Under the pieces are notes generated by a model. The model was given only the letters and a program-made list of their open reading frames with translations. It ran no database searches and was not told where the DNA came from. Positions 15,107 through 21,584 of a stretch of 23,732 nt of DNA are shown here, in pieces. The stretch is from IMG/VR virus record IMGVR_UViG_3300025840_000245, positions 1 to 23,732 of that record; one strand, 5' to 3'. Source of the DNA: a virus. Made by a program: the position numbers and the translations under genes. How positions within the stretch are numbered: position 1 is the first letter of the stretch; the number at the start of each line of letters is the position of its first letter.

Positions 15107-17652
15107 TAGCTGCTTTCAACCTCGTATTCAATCATCTGTATATGTACTGGAGTAGGATCTGGTGCCGTTATCGATGGCATTGCATCCCTAGTCCAACCTA
15201 TTGTGTTTAATACATCTTCTATTATGCCAGTTTTTGCATTAGGAGATGTATTTAATGGTGATACTGACGAGTAGCCAAACTCTCTGATAGGCACTGGTTG
15301 ACCATCTACATAGTAACCATAAGACTGGTAGACCCGAATGTTCATGCGCACGATACGCTTGATACGCATCTGGTTCTCGCCACTGCCTATATTCGTGTTC
15401 AGAGGCATACCAGTTACTTCTACAGGGAAGTTTAGGCCGACTTCTACGTTGGTATAGCCTACTTCTTCAGAAGTTAATGTAATTTCGCCAGCGTTTACAG
15501 TCCGTTCTGGCAACACAATACCGTCGGCAACTATTTGTACCGTTAATCCATTCAGATGAAACAGCCCAGCTATGGTGGTATCCGTTGGGCCAGGATTGAA
15601 TATAATAGAATCGTCCATCAAATGATCGAAAGACCACTTTTCAATGTGATATTCGGTAGTATTGTGAGCGTCTACTTTGCGCTTGACGATCATGTACAGC
15701 TCGTCATCCACTACTGAGGCATTAGTTACTATGCTGTCTTCAGGTGTGGCAGTTGGATATGTTGTAGATGCAGCAATCCATTGTGTGAAACCATTGATAT
15801 CCTGGTCTCGCAGGGTATTTAAGACTGTAACCGTACCATCGGTATTGGTTATAAATAGCCAGTTGGCATCCTCGCTAGTTGTACCAGACAACATAGCCAT
15901 GTCAGTAGGCTGTTTGATTAGATGTGACGATAGTACCGACCTATCATGCGTAACATAGGCATCTTCATTGAACGAATAGACAAAATCATAAATAGTCTTG
16001 CCGTTCCTATCTACGAATATAGTAGATCCATCTACATCTACTACCTCAATATACGATGACCCGTGATTAGTTTGTGGTGTAATACCCACAGACGTAGGCG
16101 TAACAGGCTTGCTGGTAACAGAAAACTCTGCCCCAGACGTAAATATCTGTAAGTTTCGACCTGGATAAACGTCGATAATCTCATTTAGCTTGCGTGAGGA
16201 TATGGTGGCAAATATGCCTTCATCGTCATCCCCATCGTCAATATCAAAGTCAAAGAACGATCCTGATTTAGAGAAAAAGATAGATGCAGTCTTAGATTTC
16301 GTACCACCTAGAACTAATCGGCCTTCAAAGAAACATGCAGTCTTAGGATAGCCACGAGTAGCAGACCAGACAGGTTCCTTTCTAGGAGATCCAGTAGCGA
16401 CTTTGGTAAATGTTAATAGGTTTGTAGCATTGCCTTTGGTAAAAAACCCAGAAAACAATTCAAAGTCTTTAGTCGATTCACCGCTAATTGTTATCTGATA
16501 GGTTAATACCCCTGTTCTGGCAACTGCAACACCAGTCTCCCCGAAACTAGGCATTTCTTGAAGGTTCTTCTGAATGTTAAAGACCGTAGAATTACGTTGA
16601 TCTGCCGTAGCATCACCAGCAAAAGTGATATTTTTTGACAATATGCCTTCAACATCTACTTGGAATGTATCTCCAAGCTGTAACGACCCGCCACTAATAA
16701 CCATGTTTTGTACTTCATTAACAGGCGTAGGGCTTAGATCATCATCAAAGTCATAGGTTGGCACATTGGTATATGGCGCTGCATCCAAAAACCAATCTTC
16801 GTCTGTACCCAAGTTAATTAGTCTTTGTGTAGGCACATCCTCATGGAATAACAGCATGACGCTTTCGGTTTGAGTATCACGAACAGTACGTACTTGGTCT
16901 GACGTAAACGGCATCTTAACGGACGCCACATAGGTGCCAGGATTTTTATATATATTTATGTTTTGATCGGTTAAAACTAACAAATAATTTCTGTCAGTCT
17001 CGACACTAAAGTCTATTAGCTTGGCTTCTGACGGATCAACAATACCGCCAGCTCGCATCATAAATCCAAAACCAGCCATTGTGACTGTGGTAGTGGTTAA
17101 ATCAGTAGTCCCAATACGGGCCAATCTCCAATACCTTGTAGACAATCCTAATTGTGGAAGATAAAACCTAAAGTCCTGTGGGTTAGTGCCTATTAATGGA
17201 ACGTCAGCCGCATCAGTCCACGCGATACCATCTTGCGATTTCTGTATTTTAAACTCACTAGAAGTGCCAGCAGATAAACTAATACGCCTGAGATCGATAA
17301 AGACAATAGTTTGAGATGTTACAAAGTCTAATTGAGCAACTACATAAGGATCTGTAGTAGAAATTCCTACAGTAGTAGACGTAGTAGTGGTATCGTCATC
17401 GTCTCGCAACGTAGCAGGAGTACCACCGTTAGGCATGGTCATAACGCCTAGACCAGTGCTTACGATCTTTTCTGGTGCTATGCCAATATGTTGAGTGCCA
17501 GGTCTTCTCTTGACCCCGCCTTGTGGTACTAAAACTACATTCTTGGCAGTCTGCAAGCCTTGGTAATACTGATTAATGTCAGTACGACCACGCAATAATG
17601 GAGACAACTCTCCACTGACAAAGTTATTCTGTAGAAATCTTGACTTAGCCAT
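15106..17652 (-). CDS. Tail nozzle protein (T7 gp12-like) with inserted discoidin-like domain
   Basis: This 848-residue protein corresponds to T7 gp12 (tail tubular protein B, about 794 residues), the tail nozzle. The conserved start is clear: QNNFVSGELSPLLRGRTDIN at 8-27 and NVVLVPQGGVKRRPGTQHIG at 38-57. In related proteins the next element, of the type KLIDFSVETDRNYLLVLTDQ, follows closely; here it begins only at residue 211. The intervening about 70-197 look like an F5/8C (discoidin) type beta-sandwich: NGGTPATLRDDDDTTT, FKIQKSQDGIAWTDA and STRYWRLARIG. The rest follows a beta-propeller-like pattern, including FFEGRLVLGGT and FTSGAEFSVTSKPVTPTS. Its ATG lies 8 bases inside the previous gene. 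The insertion is by-eye recognition; the nozzle assignment is firm. Confidence 0.9.
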   Translation of the reverse strand: MAKSRFLQNNFVSGELSPLLRGRTDINQYYQGLQTAKNVVLVPQGGVKRRPGTQHIGIAPEKIVSTGLGVMTMPNGGTPATLRDDDDTTTTSTTVGISTTDPYVVAQLDFVTSQTIVFIDLRRISLSAGTSSEFKIQKSQDGIAWTDAADVPLIGTNPQDFRFYLPQLGLSTRYWRLARIGTTDLTTTTVTMAGFGFMMRAGGIVDPSEAKLIDFSVETDRNYLLVLTDQNINIYKNPGTYVASVKMPFTSDQVRTVRDTQTESVMLLFHEDVPTQRLINLGTDEDWFLDAAPYTNVPTYDFDDDLSPTPVNEVQNMVISGGSLQLGDTFQVDVEGILSKNITFAGDATADQRNSTVFNIQKNLQEMPSFGETGVAVARTGVLTYQITISGESTKDFELFSGFFTKGNATNLLTFTKVATGSPRKEPVWSATRGYPKTACFFEGRLVLGGTKSKTASIFFSKSGSFFDFDIDDGDDDEGIFATISSRKLNEIIDVYPGRNLQIFTSGAEFSVTSKPVTPTSVGITPQTNHGSSYIEVVDVDGSTIFVDRNGKTIYDFVYSFNEDAYVTHDRSVLSSHLIKQPTDMAMLSGTTSEDANWLFITNTDGTVTVLNTLRDQDINGFTQWIAASTTYPTATPEDSIVTNASVVDDELYMIVKRKVDAHNTTEYHIEKWSFDHLMDDSIIFNPGPTDTTIAGLFHLNGLTVQIVADGIVLPERTVNAGEITLTSEEVGYTNVEVGLNFPVEVTGMPLNTNIGSGENQMRIKRIVRMNIRVYQSYGYYVDGQPVPIREFGYSSVSPLNTSPNAKTGIIEDVLNTIGWTRDAMPSITAPDPTPVHIQMIEYEVESS

Positions 17653-18355
17653 TGCGCGTTACTTTTACAAAGAAGTCATCGGTCTGAAGTGTGCAATTTT
17701 TATCTGCTATCGCTTTAAATTGTGCAGGAGACGTTCTCGTATCTTCATCCCTTATGGGAAAAGAAGTGTATCGAGTGGCTTCAAACAGACCAGCAAATTG
17801 GAAATTCTGTGTAGTGATAAACGGCACTTTATACTGAGCACCACCAGATCCAAGAAACAAATCCAATTCTATTTCGGTGTTGTTGCTGGTAGTTGTAGGC
17901 TGGACAATAATCCTCATTTCAACAGCATCGCCTACTGCTAACTCACTAAAATCAAACGAGCTTGTCCCAGCATTCCACAAATTAGTCACGCCCAATGGAA
18001 GATAGGCGTTAGTGGTATTTGTTCCTAGCGCATCATTGGGGATTATGGTGAACACACCCGCAGCCAAGGTCGTCGTTGTAACCTTAGAATCTTCGTAAAC
18101 AGCATATCCCGCGCTAGTAAGACCGCTTCTAGCTATTGTCACAGACTTTTTACTGACAGCCGTTACCACGACCGTGTAAACAAGCGTTGTGTTTATGATA
18201 TTAATTAGATCATTAACTTGTAATTTTGTAGACGCTTCGCTGAAATAATTTGCCGAAGTGACAGTCGCTTGAGAGTCATTAGTGTAATAGGTGTAGATCC
18301 TTGGCGCTGGAGAAGACCCACCAACATGAGACAGTGTTTCATTGGTGAAAGCCAT
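17645..18355 (-). CDS. Accessory virion protein with duplicated N-terminal domain (236 aa)
   Basis: This 236-residue protein lies between the gp11- and gp12-like genes, where T7 has no gene. Its first about 55 residues align without gaps to the 85-residue protein encoded at 18956-19213: both begin MAF, share LS-x-x-GGS, then DS-ATVT and YF, and then LQVND. I count about 24 identities over 52 positions. After this domain comes a second region (about 85-236) rich in beta strands, including a VEMRIIVQPTTTSNNTEIEL segment and an end of the type DDFFVKVTRNG. It is probably a head or tail decoration or connector accessory protein. Its ATG overlaps the adaptor's TAA (TAATG) and its end overlaps the nozzle gene by 8 bases. 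No known family recognised with certainty. Confidence 0.82.
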   Translation of the reverse strand: MAFTNETLSHVGGSSPAPRIYTYYTNDSQATVTSANYFSEASTKLQVNDLINIINTTLVYTVVVTAVSKKSVTIARSGLTSAGYAVYEDSKVTTTTLAAGVFTIIPNDALGTNTTNAYLPLGVTNLWNAGTSSFDFSELAVGDAVEMRIIVQPTTTSNNTEIELDLFLGSGGAQYKVPFITTQNFQFAGLFEATRYTSFPIRDEDTRTSPAQFKAIADKNCTLQTDDFFVKVTRNG

Positions 18356-18912
18356 TAGTACCTCACATTAACAAATGGGTTACTCGTGATGGGGGTCGTT
18401 GGGTATTGTTGTGAATCCGTGTAGCGGGCCATCCTAGAAGCATTGACGTACTCGGCAGACATTTCCATTCTGGATGCAGAGCTATCTCTGATGCTGGTGG
18501 CAAAGTCTTTAGCCAGAGCATACTCGATCATCTTGGAGAAATAAGAAGGCCAGTTTGCTTCAGGAACATTGTAAATATAGTCGCAATAAAGTGGGCCATT
18601 GTTATTGGTATACACCTTGTTGCCATAAATCTGGTAGTTGACGCTAGGGTACAACTTAATTAAGAACAATATATCAGCAGGAAGCTGGTAGATTGATTGC
18701 CATTCTTGATCGACTGGCGTATCGGTAGTCAATGCCAACTGAGCCTTAGCCCTAGCAAATCCCCAGCGATGCTTAGTCAATTCATTCTGGACTATGCTGT
18801 CGTAAAGGGCATTAGCAACTTGTTGTGCTCGTGAGTTACCGATCAATGAGTTAATGGGTGTGTCGCCTATTAAGACTAACGCAGCACTAACTAAATCAAT
18901 TTTAGTTGCCAT
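18355..18912 (-). CDS. Tail adaptor / tail tubular protein A (T7 gp11-like)
   Basis: This 185-residue protein matches the T7 gp11-type adaptor that joins portal and nozzle (T7 gp11 is 196 residues). The diagnostic N-terminus MATKIDLVSAALVLIGDTPI and the following ALYDSIVQNELTKHRWGFAR block are clear, with YQLPADILFLIKLYP and a helix (YFSKMIEYALAKDFA) later. I chose the ATG at 18912 rather than an upstream in-frame TTG at 18951, because a GGTAGGA ribosome site lies just before it and the extra 13 residues would read through a terminator-like hairpin. Its TAA overlaps the next gene's ATG. Confidence 0.9.
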   Translation of the reverse strand: MATKIDLVSAALVLIGDTPINSLIGNSRAQQVANALYDSIVQNELTKHRWGFARAKAQLALTTDTPVDQEWQSIYQLPADILFLIKLYPSVNYQIYGNKVYTNNNGPLYCDYIYNVPEANWPSYFSKMIEYALAKDFATSIRDSSASRMEMSAEYVNASRMARYTDSQQYPTTPITSNPFVNVRY

Positions 18913-18933
18913 ATTCCTACCTGTAAGAATGAT

Positions 18934-18949
18934 GGGGGCCGAAGCCCCC
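18934..18949 (-). terminator. GC-rich hairpin with UUCG tetraloop
   Basis: The minus strand reads GGGGGC-TTCG-GCCCCC, a perfect 6-bp GC stem closed by a C(UUCG)G tetraloop, beginning six bases after the stop of the 85-residue gene and followed by ATCATTCTT. This is the most stable short hairpin in the window. It probably acts as a partial terminator or as a 3' end stabiliser for the abundant capsid-region mRNA; the weak U-tract means some readthrough into the tail genes. Confidence 0.7.
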
Positions 18950-18955
18950 AATCAC

Positions 18956-19213
18956 TTAGGCATCGCCTAATGCGGTACCAGATGCACAGTCAATGCTAGT
19001 GCCACTGTTAGTTTTCACAAACGTGATTGTAACAGCAGCCGCATCGCTATCACTTACGATGATAACGTCATTAACTTGCAGCTCATTGATTGCTGGAAGG
19101 AAGTAATCCGTACCAGTAACCGTGGCGATTGAGTCAGGAGACGCATAAGCGAATACCTTTTGTGAATCACCACTCCCACCAATGCGGGACAGTTTCGTGT
19201 AATCGAAAGCCAT
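18956..19213 (-). CDS. Small head protein, probable decoration or stabilising protein (85 aa)
   Basis: This 85-residue protein follows the capsid gene by 13 bases with a strong AGGAG ribosome site 9 bases before its ATG, and is itself followed by a UUCG hairpin, so it probably shares the capsid's high expression. It is a Thr/Ala/Val-rich beta-type domain beginning MAFDYTKLSRIGGSGDSQ, with ATVTGTDYF and ELQVNDVIIVSDSD. It is a paralogue of the N-terminal third of the 236-residue protein encoded beyond the adaptor gene. Size, expression context and position suggest a capsid decoration or head-completion protein; that is inference, and no named family is recognised. Confidence 0.82.
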   Translation of the reverse strand: MAFDYTKLSRIGGSGDSQKVFAYASPDSIATVTGTDYFLPAINELQVNDVIIVSDSDAAAVTITFVKTNSGTSIDCASGTALGDA

Positions 19214-19226
19214 TGTTAGTTACTCC

Positions 19227-20060
19227 TTAAGCAGTCTTGTCGTATTGAACTTTAACCAGACCACCCTCGTCGCGAACGACAGAGCCAGCTTTCAGCATAC
19301 CGTTGCTTAACCAAGAGGTACGCTCAGGAATCCAGTTAATTTCAGTTTTCATGTCGATGCCGACAGCCAAGCCAACAGCAGGACGCTGGTAGAACCAAGA
19401 GTCAACAATGTTCGCTGCCTCAGTCAAACCACCTTCAGTACGAGTTTCGATAATGATGAACTGGAACCCTACGAGAGTGTTCACTTCACCAGAAACAAGT
19501 GCCTTGATAGCTTGATAGTCAGAAGACGTTGCCTTCTCATCGTTCAACAACCCACCCAAGCCTTCTGCTTCAATAGCAGCAAATAGCTCAGTGTTAGGTA
19601 CACCTTGGTCACGTAACTCAACTTGAGCTTGGATTACCTTGGCCATAGTCAGGTTAGCTGCTCCAGCAGGAACCGTAGTGGTCAGCGGAGTAGAAGCGTC
19701 CATAGCGTCGATAACCAACTGATCGCAACGACGACCCAAAGCACCAGCAATAGTCATTGCCAATTCTTGCTTCTCATCGAAGTTTACGTCAGCCTGGTCA
19801 AAGATGTCAGTGTACTCAGGAGCGTTCCAGTTGGCCAAAGTAGCCGTCTTGAACTCGTGAGCAACATCCATCGGAGTTACCAGATCAGAAGTTGATTTTT
19901 GGTTTGCAAGGCCTTTGCCCATGCGACGGAATTTGTAGGTATCACCTACAACGTTGTTTCGGACAGTGACAGAATTCTTCAGCAAGCCCATACCTTGGTA
20001 GGCATGTTTTACCATGCTGTCAAACTCTGTTACTGCTACAGCAGATAAAGTTTTTGACAT
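19227..20060 (-). CDS. Major capsid protein
   Basis: This 277-residue protein lies directly after the scaffold gene and is recognisable as a podovirus major capsid protein. Informative stretches are AVTEFDSMVKHAYQG near the N-terminus, VGDTYKFRRMGKGLANQK, ANWNAPEYTDIFDQADVN, and a C-terminal part with SWFYQRPAVGLAVGIDMKTE and KAGSVVRDEGGLV. These are compatible with an HK97-fold coat protein, although it is shorter than T7 gp10A (345 residues). I place the start at the ATG at 20060 (MSKTLSAVAV), 9 bases after GAGGAA; an in-frame TTG at 20075 overlaps that ribosome site and is unlikely. A long structured leader with a promoter-like sequence precedes it, fitting high expression. Fold is inferred. 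Confidence 0.9.
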   Translation of the reverse strand: MSKTLSAVAVTEFDSMVKHAYQGMGLLKNSVTVRNNVVGDTYKFRRMGKGLANQKSTSDLVTPMDVAHEFKTATLANWNAPEYTDIFDQADVNFDEKQELAMTIAGALGRRCDQLVIDAMDASTPLTTTVPAGAANLTMAKVIQAQVELRDQGVPNTELFAAIEAEGLGGLLNDEKATSSDYQAIKALVSGEVNTLVGFQFIIIETRTEGGLTEAANIVDSWFYQRPAVGLAVGIDMKTEINWIPERTSWLSNGMLKAGSVVRDEGGLVKVQYDKTA

Positions 20061-20098
20061 TAGTCTATTCCTCAAATTGTCAAATAATTCAACGCGAA

Positions 20099-20114
20099 TG
20101 TTTCATGTGAAACA
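20099..20114. promoter_or_regulatory. parS-like 16-mer in capsid leader
   Basis: The plus strand reads TGTTTCATGTGAAACA, differing at one base (T for C at position 8) from the bacterial ParB recognition site parS, TGTTTCACGTGAAACA. Seven-base arms TGTTTCA/TGAAACA are perfectly complementary around a two-base centre. It lies 39 bases upstream of the capsid ATG. It may be a ParB-binding site, another dyad operator, or simply a hairpin in the capsid mRNA (stem GUUUCA/UGAAAC); sequence alone cannot decide. Confidence 0.4.
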
Positions 20115-20135
20115 CTTGCATGTTATGAGGTTTTC

Positions 20136-20184
20136 GACTGAGTGCCCGACAGATCGGTCAGTCTTCAACCCAAATCTGTCAGGC
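20136..20184 (-). promoter_or_regulatory. Structured capsid mRNA leader: 11-bp stem and possible pseudoknot
   Basis: On the minus strand GCCTGACAGAT (20184-20174) pairs with ATCTGTCGGGC (20154-20144) in an 11-bp stem with one G-U pair around a 19-base loop. The loop contains GACTGA (20163-20158), which is complementary to TCAGTC (20141-20136) just after the stem, giving an ABA'B' order: a pseudoknot or two alternative hairpins. It lies between the promoter-like sequence and the capsid ribosome site. By analogy with T7 it could be an RNase III processing or stability element; it has no U-run, so it is not a typical terminator. Confidence 0.5.
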
Positions 20185-20202
20185 CCATAGAGGGGTATCC
20201 GA

Positions 20203-20238
20203 CTCCCTATATAATATCAGTTAGTTATATAAAAGCAA
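20203..20238 (-). promoter_or_regulatory. Candidate promoter for the capsid gene
   Basis: Immediately after the scaffold stop codon the minus strand carries TTGCTT (20238-20233), a 16-base spacer and TATTAT (20216-20211), followed at initiation distance by GGGAG (20207-20203). The -10 matches sigma-70 consensus in five of six bases, the -35 in only three. The TATAGGGAG-like start also recalls single-subunit phage RNA polymerase promoters, but the upstream specificity bases do not match T7. It lies in the only sizeable non-coding region of the minus-strand unit, upstream of the gene needing the most expression. Confidence 0.45.
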
Positions 20239-20239
20239 A

Positions 20240-20986
20240 CTATCCAAATGTCTGCACATAAGGCTTGTCGCCTCCATACTCCTTCATCATTCGCTGGATC
20301 TTGGCTTCATGGTTGCGATCTACTGATCTCATCAAGTTACCGTTCTCGTCTTTACGGAACATTTCACGCTCGATATCCTCCCAAGTAATGCCTCCAGGTT
20401 GGATATATCCGTCAATAGGTAACTTAGCAGGGGCAGTAGCGTTGATTAATGCCTCTACTAGCTCTACTGATTCAGCACTATTGACCGCATAGCGTAGACG
20501 TTCGTAGGTATCACTATCGAGATTGTTCTTCATGAACTGCTCGACAGTCTTGATTCGTTCTATACCGTTGTCACCAAGTTTAGCTATTTCGACTTCAGCG
20601 GAAACTTCTTCTACTGCCTCGGATTGTGCAGACAGAATCTCCCATGCCTTGTTGAAATAGTCTTGCGACATATTAGATTCGTTGGCAAAATTAACTAACT
20701 CTTGCAATAACTCGTCGTCGGACTCTACACCTTCAGGCATTGAGTATCCGTCTTTAGGCGCACCCTTAAATGCACCAAACTTTTTCTCCAGCTCTGTGTA
20801 CGCAGCAGCTTGATCCGCAACTGACTTGTATTTGTCAGCCTTGTACCATTCTGGACGTTCGCCAGTACCTTTGATTCCTTCCGTTAAGAAGTATTCGTTC
20901 TCCCCTAACTGCGGTTCAGCAGCATCTACCAGACTAACTGGTTGCGCTTCTTCCAGGGTATCGTTTTCTACGGCCTGTTCGCTCAT
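20240..20986 (-). CDS. Capsid scaffolding / assembly protein
   Basis: This 248-residue acidic, helical protein lies between portal-proximal genes and the capsid gene, the position of T7 gp9. The N-terminal half carries the pattern of podovirus scaffolds: EYFLTEGIKGTGERPEWYKADKYKSVADQAAAY, then LEKKFGAFKGAPKDGYSMPEG. A coiled, Glu-rich middle follows (about 100-150), and the C-terminus is basic and amphipathic (EAKIQRMMKEYGG), as expected of a coat-binding end. I set the start at the ATG at 20986, 7 bases after GGAG; the in-frame TTG at 20998 overlaps that site. It should direct procapsid assembly and then leave. Confidence 0.87.
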   Translation of the reverse strand: MSEQAVENDTLEEAQPVSLVDAAEPQLGENEYFLTEGIKGTGERPEWYKADKYKSVADQAAAYTELEKKFGAFKGAPKDGYSMPEGVESDDELLQELVNFANESNMSQDYFNKAWEILSAQSEAVEEVSAEVEIAKLGDNGIERIKTVEQFMKNNLDSDTYERLRYAVNSAESVELVEALINATAPAKLPIDGYIQPGGITWEDIEREMFRKDENGNLMRSVDRNHEAKIQRMMKEYGGDKPYVQTFG

Positions 20987-20988
20987 AT

Positions 20989-21312
20989 TTATCTCCAAGG
21001 ATATTGAATGACAGCCCTTCTAGGACTGACCGCTTGATGTTTCAAACGGATTTCTACAAGTCTCCTGCCTCCATTAATTAGAGACAGGTCATTGATATCT
21101 ACCCAATCCACATGCTTGCCTGCTCGGTAGCATCTGAACGCTCGGAACTTATGGATGTACTCAAACTTCTCGAATCCATACTGTTCTGCTAGGTCATATA
21201 GCCATTCAAATTTAAACCCTAGATCAATTAGGTAAGGCTTTTCATCACAGGCAATTTCTGGCCCTGTGGGGTCTTCTCTCTTGACACGTCTTTTCTTAAC
21301 TGCTTCTGTCAT
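20989..21312 (-). CDS. Conserved small phage protein between Bbp19-like and scaffold genes (107 aa)
   Basis: This 107-residue protein has a basic N-terminus (TEAVKKRRVKREDPTG), then a compact aromatic-rich core (PYLIDLGFKFEWLYDLAEQYGFEKFEYIHKFRAFRCYRAG) and an end of the type RLVEIRLKHQAVSPRRA. I do not recognise a named family. Its ATG overlaps the Bbp19-like stop as ATGA, and its own stop forms part of the scaffold gene's ribosome site, so it is tightly embedded in the head-assembly block. A role in head assembly or DNA packaging is suggested by location only. Confidence 0.78.
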   Translation of the reverse strand: MTEAVKKRRVKREDPTGPEIACDEKPYLIDLGFKFEWLYDLAEQYGFEKFEYIHKFRAFRCYRAGKHVDWVDINDLSLINGGRRLVEIRLKHQAVSPRRAVIQYPWR

Positions 21313-21584
21313 AGTTTCTCCGCTTGCTGGATTTGGTGAACAATGTACCGCATGACGCCAGCCTCACCGTTATGGTAGGCAGCTTCATAGTTTATGTTCT
21401 GTGCCGCAAGAGAGGTGTCGTTTTCTAAGAGGAATCGTTTGGTCATATCCTCTAATACTTTTTGCCCATCGTCAGTGCCGAAGCATCGGTTGTAAGCCTT
21501 AGCTAACTCAACCTGTCTTTCTCTGATTGCACTTTGAGCTTCCCTCGCCTTGTCCTCGTTTACCTCTAAATCATCCCAACTCAT
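21309..21584 (-). CDS. Bbp19-like phage protein (91 aa)
   Basis: This 91-residue protein carries the pattern of Bbp19-type phage domains, small proteins next to the portal gene in podoviruses such as Bordetella phage BPP-1: a helical, charged N-terminus, then AYNRCFGTDDGQKVLEDMTK at about residues 30-49, and later AAYHNGEAGVMRYIVHQIQ at about 69-87, matching the family's F-GT-DGQ-VL ... G---V---I pattern. The ATG overlaps the portal's TGA as ATGA. Function of the family is not established; location suggests a role near the portal or in assembly. Confidence 0.78.
   Translation of the reverse strand: MSWDDLEVNEDKAREAQSAIRERQVELAKAYNRCFGTDDGQKVLEDMTKRFLLENDTSLAAQNINYEAAYHNGEAGVMRYIVHQIQQAEKL

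Noticed and set aside
18913-18951. N-terminal extension of the tail adaptor from a TTG codon at 18951
   Set aside because: It would read through the UUCG hairpin and gives an unrelated leader, while the ATG at 18912 has a good ribosome site and yields the conserved N-terminus.
20190-20220. T7-type class III promoter
   Set aside because: Only the initiation part (TATAGGGAG) resembles the T7 consensus; the specificity bases at -12 to -7 do not match, so I call it only a generic promoter candidate.
20061-20239. Attachment site, CRISPR repeat or tRNA in the non-coding region
   Set aside because: No tRNA-like cloverleaf, no regularly spaced repeats and no integrase in the window; the inverted repeats are better explained as RNA structure or protein-binding sites.
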